64,000 nt of DNA from Paramixta manurensis (GCF_013285385.1 NZ_CP054212.1:2108001-2172000); one strand, 5' to 3'; numbered from the stretch's first letter, positions 26,610 to 35,674 are shown. Program-made: numbers and translations. The notes: generated by a model from the letters alone, not told the origin.

Positions 26610-27245
26610 ATGGATTCTAAGCAAATAGCATTAGGGATTTTGGATGGTATAACATCTGTCGGTGTAGGTTTTTATGATGGTGTGATAAGAACGGCGCAAG
26701 GAAGTGGCTTAGCAGGCTCGCGTCTTAAACAGCGTAATGCGTATGAAACCGAGCGATTTATGCGCATTATCAAATCAACTGCTAATCGACAAGAACCGAT
26801 CCGCAATTTAATCACGATTATTGTCACTGATTTTTATTCAAAAATTACTCCTGAAGGGCGAGAAGCCATAAATAGCCAAATCGGATATGGGGTAGGGAGG
26901 ATTAGTGCCAGAACCGGTTCTCAGTTTGTTTTGGCTCAATTTATCGCACAATCATTATTAACGAGAATGGTAACGGCAGAAGCCTATAAACGGTTTATCC
27001 GCGTCGGATCTTCATTCACTCTAAACGTGCTAATGCTACAAGGCCTGGTCGAAGAGGCAGCCAAGGCTTCAAGGCGTATGCAAGAGCACTATCCACAGAC
27101 TTATATGAAAGTGTCTCGCATGAATTTAGATATGGTTTATTTTCTTGTTGAAAAACCGCTTCAACCTTATCTGGTTTATATCAATAGCCATCCTATGTTT
27201 TGTAAAAGGGTAGATAATGAACTCTGTAAGAGCATTGTTCGCTAA
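26610..27245 (+). CDS. Hypothetical protein, accessory patch
   Basis: 211 residues that I do not recognise. The first 40 residues are glycine-rich and weakly hydrophobic (GILDGITSVGVGFYDGVIRTAQG), followed by a basic stretch and helices with repeated Gly/Ala/Ser (NSQIGYGVGRISARTGSQFVLAQF). There is no signal peptide. Base composition is clearly AT-richer than the ast genes, suggesting horizontal acquisition. An AAGGGA site stands five bases before the ATG. The next gene starts inside its 3' end (29-base overlap). A toxin-like or membrane-active role paired with the small membrane protein downstream is possible but unproven. Confidence 0.7.
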   Translation: MDSKQIALGILDGITSVGVGFYDGVIRTAQGSGLAGSRLKQRNAYETERFMRIIKSTANRQEPIRNLITIIVTDFYSKITPEGREAINSQIGYGVGRISARTGSQFVLAQFIAQSLLTRMVTAEAYKRFIRVGSSFTLNVLMLQGLVEEAAKASRRMQEHYPQTYMKVSRMNLDMVYFLVEKPLQPYLVYINSHPMFCKRVDNELCKSIVR

Positions 27246-27435
27246 ATTTTGCCGTTTTATTGGCTTTCAAACGGCAAGCTTAGTTGAAGGCATTGCTACC
27301 GGATTATGCTCCTTTGCTGCCTTCTTTAGTTTATTTTTACTTGATGGGTGGTGGAAGATTCTGGGGTTTATTGGTTTTTTTTTACTGGCATATGGTATGG
27401 CATCGCTACTTGATCGTTTTAAGCGGGAAGAGTGA
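27217..27435 (+). CDS. Hypothetical small membrane protein, accessory patch
   Basis: 72 residues with two hydrophobic segments (about 22-42 and 45-63: ATGLCSFAAFFSLFLLDG and WWKILGFIGFFLLAYGMASLL) and a basic/acidic C-terminus DRFKREE. No family recognised. The ATG overlaps the preceding gene by 29 bases and has AAGGG seven bases upstream, so the two are probably translated together. Size, membrane nature and tight coupling are compatible with an immunity or partner protein; that is speculation. Confidence 0.65.
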   Translation: MNSVRALFAKFCRFIGFQTASLVEGIATGLCSFAAFFSLFLLDGWWKILGFIGFFLLAYGMASLLDRFKREE

Positions 27436-27621
27436 GCGTGGGGAGAACGCAATTATTAATCGAGCCTGTCAGTAATTCTGTGTAACTGCCCACTCGTTAA
27501 AGATGATCAATCAGGCGGTCACCGAACTCGATAATAAAACGGTTCATTGCCAGTTATCTAAAAACCGATCCGGCCCAAGTCAGCTCATACGGAAGAAATA
27601 AACTGAGGCTACGATATATTA

Positions 27622-28101
27622 ATGGTGTGTAAAAAAACGGGTCTGATGACCATGCTGATCTTACTCGCGGGCAGTGCCCTGGCCAGTGAGCCTGGTAATT
27701 TACTCACGGGCCCGGAAATGGCATCTTGCCAGAAAAAAGAGACCTCAAACGGGAAAGGCTTTGCCGATTATGTTTCTTGCATGCAGGAACAGGAACAGAA
27801 AACATCCGTGATGGTAGAGGGTGCCTATAAGAAGTTACTTTCTATAACTCAGTCTGATGAATGGCTTCTCCCAAACGTAGATTACAGTGATGTCACATCG
27901 CCCATCGTAACGGAAAATAAAAATAATCTGACAGAAGACCAGCGGTTATGGATAAAGCATAAAAGTCTTTTTTGTGGTGTGTCATCCTCTCAGACAAGCT
28001 CATCTGCCCCGATGCATGCGATATACCTACTTCAGTGTAAAGTTAATTTAAATAAAAACAGGCTTAAAGAATTCGATGCTGTTTTTAAACAACTACAGTG
28101 A
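27622..28101 (+). CDS. Exported LprI/DUF1311-like protein
   Basis: 159 residues. An N-terminal signal sequence (LMTMLILLAGSALA) predicts export. The pattern SCMQEQEQKTSVMVEGAYKKLLS, LTEDQRLWIKHKSLFCG and a late Cys near LLQCKVNLNKNRLKEF matches the DUF1311 family, which includes the N-terminal domain of the LprI lysozyme inhibitor of mycobacteria. Four cysteines would form disulfides. Function here is inferred weakly. AT-rich like the two genes upstream. The ribosome site is poor, and the start could be the ATG at 27622 or a few codons later. Confidence 0.65.
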   Translation: MVCKKTGLMTMLILLAGSALASEPGNLLTGPEMASCQKKETSNGKGFADYVSCMQEQEQKTSVMVEGAYKKLLSITQSDEWLLPNVDYSDVTSPIVTENKNNLTEDQRLWIKHKSLFCGVSSSQTSSSAPMHAIYLLQCKVNLNKNRLKEFDAVFKQLQ

Positions 28102-28280
28102 TTGAAGGCAATATTTAACACTGAGTAGTAATAGGTAGCCGTCACAGGAGAACGAGCTCCAGACGGTTTCCATTATTTTTATCATACGTTGCATCCCATC
28201 TCCTGGCGGACAAATTTCAATACATGCGATGGTTTAAATTTTGTATAAACTAATTGTCATGATTTTCTTTCCATAATTCT

Positions 28281-28296
28281 GTGTAAAGCGTTACAC
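28281..28296. promoter_or_regulatory. Palindrome in the spy upstream region
   Basis: GTGTAAAGCGTTACAC has six-base inverted arms (GTGTAA/TTACAC) 217 bases before spy. GTAAA is the CpxR half-site core and spy is Cpx/Bae-controlled in E. coli, but the arrangement here is inverted rather than the usual tandem one. The rest of the 411-base gap 28102-28512 is AT-rich and shows no gene. Confidence 0.4.
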
Positions 28297-28512
28297 TCCT
28301 CCATAATTCCTGCGAAAACCCCCTGTTATTCATCTCTTTTTGCAATTTCTTGCGCGAATCTTCGCATTCTCTCCATGATTGCCGCTATTTTGTCTTTTAT
28401 GCTTTCAGGGCTTTACTCACTCTCATGAGTAATTGACGTTCGGTACCGTAAACTTGATTTCGAACTCGCGGCACAGACTGTCGCCATTAAACTGAAAAGT
28501 AAGGACAACATT

Positions 28513-29016
28513 ATGCGTAAATTAACTTCTCTGTTTGTTGCTACGACACTGGCTCTGGGCGCGGCTAATATCGTTCACGCGGCGGCCGATAGCCTGACCC
28601 CGCCACCGGCGGATAAAGCGCCCCAAACCCATCGCATGATGCATCACGGCATGTACGGTATGCACGGCATGTTCCAGGGTCTGAACCTGACGGATGCGCA
28701 GAAGCAGCAGATGCGTACCATTATGAAAGACGCACACAAAGAGATGAAGCGTCCGTCGCTGGAAGAGCGCCGCGCTAATCATGAGATAATTGCTTCCGAC
28801 ACCTTTGATAAGGCGAAAGCGGAAGAGCAGGCGGCGAAACTGACCGCTAATGCGAAGGAGAACGCGGTGGCGATGATGGAAACACAAAACAAACTGTACA
28901 ACGTGTTGACTGCGGATCAGAAGAAACAGTACAACGCCAATTTTGAGAAACGTCTGACAGAAAAGCCGATGCACCACGGTAAGATGATGACACCAGCATC
29001 ATCATCAGCACAGTAA
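28513..29016 (+). CDS. spy: Periplasmic chaperone Spy
   Basis: 167 residues of the Spy/CpxP family. Signal peptide to about NIVHAA; the mature part is helical with the two LTxxQ-type motifs LNLTDAQKQQMRTIM and LYNVLTADQKKQY. Spy is an ATP-independent periplasmic chaperone induced by envelope stress through Cpx and Bae. N- and C-terminal segments are rich in His and Met (HRMMHHGMYGMHGM, HHGKMM), a common trait of the family. It follows the ast operon as in E. coli, apart from the accessory patch. Confidence 0.92.
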   Translation: MRKLTSLFVATTLALGAANIVHAAADSLTPPPADKAPQTHRMMHHGMYGMHGMFQGLNLTDAQKQQMRTIMKDAHKEMKRPSLEERRANHEIIASDTFDKAKAEEQAAKLTANAKENAVAMMETQNKLYNVLTADQKKQYNANFEKRLTEKPMHHGKMMTPASSSAQ

Positions 29017-29044
29017 ACGCGTTGGTTTATACCTAAATAGTTTG

Positions 29045-29100
29045 AAACCGCCGGCGTTGCCCACATTGCCTTTTAGGTCGTGGTCAGCGTCGGCGGTTTT
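29045..29100. terminator. Terminator after spy, shared with convergent dehydrogenase
   Basis: AAACCGCCG (29045-29053) pairs with CGGCGGTTT (29091-29099), followed by TTATATT on the plus strand; the complementary arm gives A/T flanks for both directions. The loop is long (37 bases). Confidence 0.5.
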
Positions 29101-29128
29101 ATATTAAACGGCGTCAGTGAAGTGTCGG

Positions 29129-30052
29129 TTAAAACACGCCAGAGCCGCCATCTGAACACCAAACCTGGCCAGAGGTGAAACTGCTTTCCGCCGCGGCCAG
29201 CGTAACATATAGCGAGGCGATTTCAGCCGGTTGTCCTGGCCGACCCAACGGCGCGTCTTCACCAAACTTAACCACTTTCTCCATTGGCTGCCCGCCGCTA
29301 GATTGTAATGGCGTCCAGTAAGGCCCGGGCGCGACGGCATTTACGCGAATACCTTTTTCCGCTACCTGCTTAGCTAAGCCTTTAGTAAAGGCGATAATCG
29401 CCGCTTTGGTGGGCGCGTAATCCAGTAAAATTGGGCTCGGTTTTCCTGCCTGTACCGATGAGGTGTTAATAATGGCCGCGCCGGGGGGCAGGTGTGACAT
29501 CGCGGCTTTGGTAATCCAAAACATCGCGTAGACGTTGGTTTTAAACGTTTTATCAAATGATTCACTACTCAGTTCGGCAAGTGATTCGGCAAATTGTTGG
29601 CGCCCGGCGTTATTGACCAGGATATCTACTCCACCTAGCTTTGACACCGCGTCGCTGACTAATTGCTGACAAAAAGCTTCGTCCGTAATATCCCCAGGCA
29701 GGGCGATCGCCTTACGCCCTTCGGCGCTAATCAGCGCAATCACTTCTTGCGCATCGGATTCTTCTTCCGGTAGATAATTAATTGCCACATCGGCGCCTTC
29801 ACGCGCATAAGCGATGGCGACGGCACGTCCAATACCGGAGTCGCCGCCGGTAATTAACGCCTTGCGCCCTGCTAATCGCCCACTACCACGGTAGCTTTTT
29901 TCACCGTGATCGGGGAGTGGAACCATTTTACTTGCCAGGCCTGGCGGGTCTTGCGGTTGACGTTCAAAAGGGGGGCGCGGATAAACTTCGCGCGGATCTT
30001 TTCCAGTTAACGGAGAGGTGGCAACAAACGACTGCGAGTTATTTTGAGACAT
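29129..30052 (-). CDS. YghA-like short-chain dehydrogenase
   Basis: 307-residue SDR-family NAD(P)-dependent oxidoreductase. Cofactor motif ALITGGDSGIGRAVA near residue 67, DILVNNAG, catalytic Ser/Tyr/Lys in INTSSVQAG and DYAPTKAAI, and VRVNAVAPGP-like NAVAPGPYWTP. The N-terminal extension (PREVYPRPPFERQPQDPPG) is characteristic of the YghA/general stress branch. Physiological substrate unknown. The start at 30052 has AGGAG upstream; longer starts would overlap cho. In E. coli this position holds ves. Confidence 0.88.
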   Translation of the reverse strand: MSQNNSQSFVATSPLTGKDPREVYPRPPFERQPQDPPGLASKMVPLPDHGEKSYRGSGRLAGRKALITGGDSGIGRAVAIAYAREGADVAINYLPEEESDAQEVIALISAEGRKAIALPGDITDEAFCQQLVSDAVSKLGGVDILVNNAGRQQFAESLAELSSESFDKTFKTNVYAMFWITKAAMSHLPPGAAIINTSSVQAGKPSPILLDYAPTKAAIIAFTKGLAKQVAEKGIRVNAVAPGPYWTPLQSSGGQPMEKVVKFGEDAPLGRPGQPAEIASLYVTLAAAESSFTSGQVWCSDGGSGVF

Positions 30053-30152
30053 AGTTTCTCCTCTAACCTGATAAGTCGGGTACCGCGAATGTGGCACGCA
30101 ACATGAGTAGTTAAAGGTAGACGTTAACGGTGGGATATGCGAAGCGGCACAC

Positions 30153-31013
30153 TCAAAGCGGAATGATTGGATACTTTCCGCCAATCATCAGGCGGCACAG
30201 AATTTTATAACCATCGTTATCGAAACCGCCGGGCGCGCGCGTTAATGCCTGCGCATCCTTAATGTCATTAACCGAACCAAGATAAAACCAGTTATCGATA
30301 ACATGGATTTGTTCCCCACCGGGGCCGCGCTCAACCAGCCCGACCGCGCCTTGCCACGGCCAGCATTGAACGCGCACCTGTTCTAACGCGGCGATGAGGC
30401 GATGCTGGTGCGCTTCAACGGGCTCTTTACCGCAGCAGGCGCCGGCACAACGCCCAAGGCTTGCGCGAAAGCAGGCGCGATCCTTACCGACAGTTTCCAG
30501 CCCCAGTAATCCATAACATAACTGCTGCTGGTCAGCGATTTTTCGTAGTGCCTCAAGCGCCGCACGCCGATGGGCAAACAGGCCGAACAGGTTAGGTGAG
30601 CGGGAAAAGTCGAGTTCTTTGGCATACACCACCGCAGGTTTGCCCGCATTAATCCATAACGAACAGAGTTGGCGATTACGCCGTAGCCGTTTGTTAAATA
30701 GCGGCTGCCGGGTTTTAATCATCTGCGCCTCAAGTAACAACGCGCCCAGCTCACCTGCGGTGGTGTGCCAGCTAATATGGCGCGTTAAATGCAGCATTTT
30801 TGCTTCTTCAGGCGTGCGAAAATGAGACATTACCCGCGTGCGTAAATTGACGCTCTTGCCAATATACAGCGGCATAACGTCGCTCTCGCCATGAAAAATA
30901 TACACGCCGGGCAGGGCAGGCAAATCGGACAGAAAGGGGCGTAGATGCTCTGGATAACGATAAATTGCCGCCGTCTCAAAATTCAGGCGCCAGGGGGAAA
31001 CCGGTTTAACCAC
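30153..31013 (-). CDS. cho: Excinuclease Cho (UvrC homologue)
   Basis: 286-residue SOS-induced endonuclease that makes the 3' incision at bulky lesions in nucleotide excision repair. N-terminal GIY-YIG nuclease domain: LPGVYIFHGESDVMPLYIG, followed by KSVNLRTRVMSHF with the catalytic Arg. The UvrC C-terminal nuclease half is absent, as in all Cho proteins. A LexA box lies directly upstream, so regulation as in E. coli is expected. Confidence 0.93.
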   Translation of the reverse strand: MVKPVSPWRLNFETAAIYRYPEHLRPFLSDLPALPGVYIFHGESDVMPLYIGKSVNLRTRVMSHFRTPEEAKMLHLTRHISWHTTAGELGALLLEAQMIKTRQPLFNKRLRRNRQLCSLWINAGKPAVVYAKELDFSRSPNLFGLFAHRRAALEALRKIADQQQLCYGLLGLETVGKDRACFRASLGRCAGACCGKEPVEAHQHRLIAALEQVRVQCWPWQGAVGLVERGPGGEQIHVIDNWFYLGSVNDIKDAQALTRAPGGFDNDGYKILCRLMIGGKYPIIPL

Positions 31014-31026
31014 ATGTTACTCCGCA

Positions 31027-31046
31027 TACTGTGTATAAAACCAGTA
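31027..31046 (-). promoter_or_regulatory. LexA (SOS) box of cho
   Basis: TACTGTGTATAAAACCAGTA, 14 bases before the cho start, has a perfect left half (TACTGT) and right half CCAGTA one base off the consensus ACAGTA. The position would block the cho promoter. Confidence 0.8.
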
Positions 31047-31127
31047 TAGCAGCAGGCAATGAGATGGGATAGTGCAGTTCAGAGAGAATAAATGTAGGGG
31101 CCTTGCTGCGACCCCTTTATTTTCGGA

Positions 31128-31955
31128 CTATTTTTTCCAGAAATCATCAAAGACGGTAATCGGCGGACGACGCTTATGCTCAGTCTTTAGATACCAGCCT
31201 TCAATAATTTTAGCGCTTCCCTCATCGATTTTCTGCCCTTCCAGATAGGCATCAATCATGGCATAGGTGACGCCAAGCGCCACCTCATCCTGCAGGCCGG
31301 GGCGGTCATCTTCCAGGTCGGCGGTTGGGTGTTTCAGATATAAATGTTCCGGGCAACCCAGCGCTTTTAACAGCATTTTTCCCTGACCTTTATGCAGACG
31401 GAAAATTGGGTTGATGTCAGTACCGCCATCACCGTATTTGGTGAAGAAACCGGTGATGGCTTCTGCCGCATGGTCAGTACCGACCACCACGCCTGCTGTC
31501 ATACCGGCGATGCTGTATTGCGCTTTCATCCGTTCACGCGCTTTTTCATTGCCACGAACGTAGTCGGAAAGCGTAATACCCGCCTCTTTTAAGGCCTGCT
31601 CACTGGCTAATACCGCCGATTTAATATTTACCGTTAGCACGCGATCCGGCTGGATAAAGGTAATGGCATCCTGACAATCTTGCTCATCGGCCTGCACGCC
31701 GTAGGGTAAGCGCACGGCGATAAACTGATAATCTTGTTGGCCGGTTTCAGCGCGTAACTCGCTAATCGCGGTTTGACACAATTTACCGGTTAACGTCGAG
31801 TCCTGGCCACCGCTAATGCCCAGCACCAGGCTTTTGATAAAGGGATGGGTTTTCAAATAGGATTTCAGAAAGTCAACGCTGGTACGAATCTCCTGCCCGG
31901 CCTCGATGACCGGTTTCACGCCAAGCGCGGCAATAATTTCCTGTTGCAGTGCCAT
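31128..31955 (-). CDS. nadE: NH3-dependent NAD synthetase
   Basis: 275-residue ATP pyrophosphatase-family enzyme forming NAD from deamido-NAD and ammonia, the last step of NAD synthesis. P-loop SGGQDSTL near residue 46, AVRLPYGVQADEQDCQDA, VVGTDHAAEAITGFFTKYGDGG and the C-terminal TEHKRRPPITVFDDFWKK. The ATG at 31955 has GAGGAGAGG upstream and gives the family length. A weak AGGGG/CCCCT hairpin (31096-31116) lies downstream. Confidence 0.97.
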   Translation of the reverse strand: MALQQEIIAALGVKPVIEAGQEIRTSVDFLKSYLKTHPFIKSLVLGISGGQDSTLTGKLCQTAISELRAETGQQDYQFIAVRLPYGVQADEQDCQDAITFIQPDRVLTVNIKSAVLASEQALKEAGITLSDYVRGNEKARERMKAQYSIAGMTAGVVVGTDHAAEAITGFFTKYGDGGTDINPIFRLHKGQGKMLLKALGCPEHLYLKHPTADLEDDRPGLQDEVALGVTYAMIDAYLEGQKIDEGSAKIIEGWYLKTEHKRRPPITVFDDFWKK

Positions 31956-32253
31956 ATACCTCTCCTCAAAGTCAGTCGCCAGATGGCTAATTGCGAAATC
32001 ACTGTGGGTTAAGCTAACGCGCATCCAGCGAAACGACAAGATGCAATCTGTCTGGTTGGTGGCAAATGCTGTTAAATCAGACGGCCTCGGCATTGAGGCG
32101 GGGGAAGAGAACGCTGTGCCTGGCGCAGGCGAATAACAGCGGCATACATCGGCGCAGTCTGAAAGCGCGCATTAATCTGCGCCATAAATTTGATAAATCA
32201 GCAATTATATTCCAGGCTTATAGTCACATGGACAATAAATGAGGAACAATAAG

Positions 32254-32589
32254 ATGACAAAAGTAACAGGGTTTATTGGTGCTGCTGTGGCTTTGGCTGT
32301 GTTATCTGGCTGTTCGGCTTACAATCAAGCCGAGAGCTATGTAACCAAGCCGGTCGTTAAAGACGTAAAGAAAGGGATGACGCGTGAGCAAGTCCGTGAA
32401 ATTGCCGGACCGCCATCAACGGAAATTACGATGGTGCATGCCCGCGGTACTTGCCAAACGTATGTTATTGGCGAAAGTCAGGGTAAACAACAAACTTACT
32501 TCGTAAGTTATGGTGATACCGGGCGGGTAATGAACTATGGCTTCCAGAGCTGTAAAGATTACGATACCGATCCACAGGTTAATCAATAA
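32254..32589 (+). CDS. osmE: Osmotically inducible lipoprotein OsmE
   Basis: 111-residue lipoprotein of the SmpA/OmlA (BamE-like) fold. Lipobox LSGC near residue 20, then PVVKDVKKGMTREQVREIAGPPSTE, the family core, and ARGTCQTYVIGE. OsmE is induced by osmotic and stationary-phase stress in E. coli; its function is unknown. The ATG at 32254 is nine bases after GAGG; the upstream ATG at 32239 overlaps this site. Divergent from nadE; the 298-base gap between them contains no other gene. Confidence 0.92.
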   Translation: MTKVTGFIGAAVALAVLSGCSAYNQAESYVTKPVVKDVKKGMTREQVREIAGPPSTEITMVHARGTCQTYVIGESQGKQQTYFVSYGDTGRVMNYGFQSCKDYDTDPQVNQ

Positions 32590-32614
32590 CCTTTTCATCG
32601 GAACAGGAAACAAG

Positions 32615-32640
32615 AAACGGCCTCGCGAGGCCGTTTTTTT
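32615..32640 (+). terminator. Intrinsic terminator of osmE
   Basis: AAACGGCCTCG and CGAGGCCGTTT form a perfect stem followed by seven T, 25 bases after the osmE stop. It also lies at the end of the convergent DUF6515 gene. Confidence 0.88.
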
Positions 32641-32661
32641 ATGCCATTTGATTCGCTACCA

Positions 32662-33054
32662 CTACAATCCATACGGACGCGGGATTTCGACATATTGCCC
32701 GGAAATATCGCGCCGGTAATAGTGCCCATCCTGGACATAGTAGCGCTGCCCATTGTAATCCAGCGTGCGCATTCCACCGCTGACCACTACGGGTTCGGTA
32801 GGCGGCTGTACAACCACATAAGTGTCCCCGCGGCGCTGGTAATAGTTACCGTTCAGCAAGTAGTAAGTTAAGCCGCCAATCAACACGGCAGTGGCAGCGG
32901 TAGGTAAAAAGCGGAAAGGGGCCGGTCTGCCCCAATAGTGGCCGCCCCAGCCGCCATGATGCCAGCCGGGACCATAGCCGTAGCCAGGATGTGCGGATGC
33001 CGCCAGCGGAGCGATCAACGAGAACGCGAGCAGGGATGCAATGACTTTTTTCAT
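32662..33054 (-). CDS. Exported DUF6515-like protein
   Basis: 130 residues. Signal peptide MKKVIASLLAFSLIAPLAASA, then a Gly/His/Tyr/Trp-rich stretch (HPGYGYGPGWHHGGWGGHYWG), a hydrophobic segment (ATAVLIGGLTYYLLNG) and a C-terminal domain with NYYQRRGDTYVVVQPP and GQRYYVQDGHYYRR. This layout fits the DUF6515 family of exported proteins of unknown function. The start at 33054 follows a good ribosome site (AGGAGAATTA). Confidence 0.75.
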   Translation of the reverse strand: MKKVIASLLAFSLIAPLAASAHPGYGYGPGWHHGGWGGHYWGRPAPFRFLPTAATAVLIGGLTYYLLNGNYYQRRGDTYVVVQPPTEPVVVSGGMRTLDYNGQRYYVQDGHYYRRDISGQYVEIPRPYGL

Positions 33055-33194
33055 GATTAATTCTCCTGGTGTGACTGACACCAGCATTCCTCTGACGCCG
33101 GGAAAACTCAAGCATAACCGTGTGGATTTTGCGCTTACTTACAGCACTTAACGATTCCTTTACCCGGTGGAGAAATTGTGGAGAGTTAGTGCAG

Positions 33195-33224
33195 AAAAAA
33201 CGGGCGAAAGCGCGCTTCGCCCGT
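33195..33224 (-). terminator. Intrinsic terminator of katE
   Basis: On the minus strand ACGGGCGAA pairs with TTCGCCCGT and is followed by TTTTTT. It starts 25 bases after the katE stop. Confidence 0.85.
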
Positions 33225-33248
33225 GGTCAGGATTGGCCGGTGAGCCGA

Positions 33249-35513
33249 TTAGGCCGGTACGCTAAGCGCCTTCTGGCTACGTGACCAAATACGGTGTGCG
33301 GCAAGGAAGGAAAGGAACTCGCTCATAAAGAACCCTTCGGCTTTATCATCTTCGACAATACCTTCTTCCGCTTCATCGTCCGCCAAGCCGAACTGGGATT
33401 TAAAACGCCGCGCATCGCCGCTTAAGCCGATCACCTTGAGATGTTTATACGCTTCCAGCAGATAATAGCGCGCTTCGCCGCTCAGCAGTAAGGCGTCGAT
33501 ATTACCATCCGGAACGATTACCGCATCAAAAGTGAGGGAGGGCAAGCCGCTGAAGGTCGCATCAACCGGTAAGTCAGAGCCATCGTCAGCGCGAACCTGG
33601 CCCATATGCGCCGCCAGCAGTTTAGCGTGAACGCCGTTCGCTTTCAGTTCTTGCAAAATAGCCAGCACATCGGCTGATTTGACGCCATCGCTTAACAATA
33701 GGGCGACCTGACGGCCTTTGATATTACCGCTTGGCACCGCGTACAGACTGAGGCTGGCATCTTTTTTCAGCCCATTAACATCCTTCGGCGGCGCGGTATG
33801 CAACTGTTCATCCGATAGCTCAATACCGAGGTTTTCCGCTACGCCATGTGCCAACGAAACATCAATATGTAGCAGATGATCGAGCACGCGCTCGCGGATA
33901 TAGGGCCGGCTGACTTTACTCAGTTCGAACGAGAAAGCATCTACAATATGTTGTTGCTCAATCGGCGTTTGGCTTAGCCAGAATAGCCGTGGTTGGGAGT
34001 AATATTCACCGAAAGAGGGACTACGCTCGCGTACCTTATGCCCCTCAATTCGCTCTTGGTAACTTTCAAATCCGCCACGATGCGGCCCGGCAGGCGTTTC
34101 ACGCGGCCAATTATCATTAATCGAGTTCGGTTCATAATTCGCCGGATTGGTATCAATATCCATGCGATGCATACCCTGACGCTGGAAATTGTGGTACGGA
34201 CACACCGGACGATTGATCGGAATCTCGTGGAAGTTAGGCCCTCCGAGGCGGCTTATTTGCGTATCGGTATACGAAAATAAGCGTCCTTGTAATAGCGGAT
34301 CATTGGAGAAGTCTAACCCCGGAACAATGTGACCGGGATGGAACGCCACCTGTTCGGTTTCGGCGAAAAAGTTATCCGGGTTACGGTTCAAGACCATTTT
34401 GCCGATCAGCTCCACCGGCACCAACTCTTCCGGGATCAGCTTAGTGGCATCCAGCAGATCAAAATCGAATTTAAATTCGTCCTCTTCGGGGATCAACTGC
34501 ACGCCCAACTCATATTCGGGATAATCACCGGCCTCAATCGCTTCCCACAGATCGCGACGATGAAAGTCGGCGTCGCGGCCAATCAGCTTTTGCGATTCAT
34601 CCCACAACAGAGAGGCTTTACCGGCCACTGGTTTCCAGTGGAAGCGAACAAAGGTGGCTTTGCCTTCGGCGTTAATCATCCGAAAGGTATGGATGCCAAA
34701 GCCTTCCATGGTGCGGTAGCTGCGTGGAATACCGCGATCGGACATTGCCCAAACGACGTTATGCAGCGTTTCAGGTTGAAGCGAGACATAATCCCAAAAG
34801 GTGTCATGGGCGGTGGCGCCTTGAGGTATTTCATTGTGTGGTTCCGGTTTTACCGCATGGACGAAATCGGGAAATTTATGCGCATCCTGAATAAAAAACA
34901 CCGGTGTGTTATTACCGACTAAGTCGAACACGCCTTCTTCGGTATAAAATTTGGTGGCGAAGCCACGGATGTCACGCACGGTGTCGGCTGAGCCTGCGCC
35001 GCCCTGAACGGTAGAAAAGCGCACAAAGACTGGCGTGATTTGTTCCGGGTCGCGTAGAAAATCGGCTTTGGTATAGTCGGTAAGGGCACGATAAGGCTGG
35101 AAATAGCCATGTGCCGCAGAGCCGCGCGCGTGAACGATGCGTTCAGGAATGCGTTCATGGTCAAAATGCGTAATTTTCTCACGCATAATGAAATCTTCCA
35201 GCAACGTCGGGCCACGCGTACCGGCACGCAGCGAGTTCTGATCGTTGGCGATACGCGTCCCCTGATTGGTGGTCAGCGGATAGTTTTCCCCCCCTTTACG
35301 GTGGGGTTCTAACTGGTCAATTTTCGCATTATGCGTATCCGGGGCTTTAAGGCTGCCCGAGGCGGTGGGCTGTTTGCCCGGTGGCGTTGGCGTCGCTGAA
35401 GGTTTATGTGAACCATCTTCAGGCGCTAAAGAATCAAGGCCGGGTTTAGCGGACTCGGGGCCCGTTGCCGGAGCGTCATGAGTTAACGCCTTGCTATCTT
35501 TTTCTTTCGACAT
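33249..35513 (-). CDS. katE: Catalase HPII
   Basis: 754-residue large-subunit monofunctional catalase, cytoplasmic, disproportionating hydrogen peroxide; RpoS-dependent in E. coli. A disordered Pro/Ser/Lys N-terminus (about 1-80) precedes the catalase core with the distal His region FDHERIPERIVHARGSAAHG, the Asn segment DLVGNNTPVFF, and the proximal haem Tyr in GRLFSYTDTQISRLG. The C-terminal flavodoxin-like domain (about 590-754; ALLLSDGVKSADV) is complete. Ribosome site AGGAGCAACGTAA. Confidence 0.97.
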   Translation of the reverse strand: MSKEKDSKALTHDAPATGPESAKPGLDSLAPEDGSHKPSATPTPPGKQPTASGSLKAPDTHNAKIDQLEPHRKGGENYPLTTNQGTRIANDQNSLRAGTRGPTLLEDFIMREKITHFDHERIPERIVHARGSAAHGYFQPYRALTDYTKADFLRDPEQITPVFVRFSTVQGGAGSADTVRDIRGFATKFYTEEGVFDLVGNNTPVFFIQDAHKFPDFVHAVKPEPHNEIPQGATAHDTFWDYVSLQPETLHNVVWAMSDRGIPRSYRTMEGFGIHTFRMINAEGKATFVRFHWKPVAGKASLLWDESQKLIGRDADFHRRDLWEAIEAGDYPEYELGVQLIPEEDEFKFDFDLLDATKLIPEELVPVELIGKMVLNRNPDNFFAETEQVAFHPGHIVPGLDFSNDPLLQGRLFSYTDTQISRLGGPNFHEIPINRPVCPYHNFQRQGMHRMDIDTNPANYEPNSINDNWPRETPAGPHRGGFESYQERIEGHKVRERSPSFGEYYSQPRLFWLSQTPIEQQHIVDAFSFELSKVSRPYIRERVLDHLLHIDVSLAHGVAENLGIELSDEQLHTAPPKDVNGLKKDASLSLYAVPSGNIKGRQVALLLSDGVKSADVLAILQELKANGVHAKLLAAHMGQVRADDGSDLPVDATFSGLPSLTFDAVIVPDGNIDALLLSGEARYYLLEAYKHLKVIGLSGDARRFKSQFGLADDEAEEGIVEDDKAEGFFMSEFLSFLAAHRIWSRSQKALSVPA

Positions 35514-35674
35514 TTACGTTGCTCCTGTTGATGTCATGTTTTAGACCTCCTTAACTATAGAACAATGAAGGTTATACGCCTGAAATTAGCAGGGATACCG
35601 GGAGGCCTGGCTCGGCGAGGCAGCAGGGGCAACGGCGAGCGTGAAAGAAAGGATGTAATTTTCTGTGTCGGGGC

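Noticed and set aside
28522..28977. 151-codon minus-strand frame across spy
   Set aside because: His/Leu/Arg-rich translation is the mirror of the spy coding pattern; spy is supported by signal peptide and family motifs.
34329..34922. 197-codon plus-strand frame inside katE
   Set aside because: Antisense to an intact conserved catalase, no ribosome site, translation lacks known domain.
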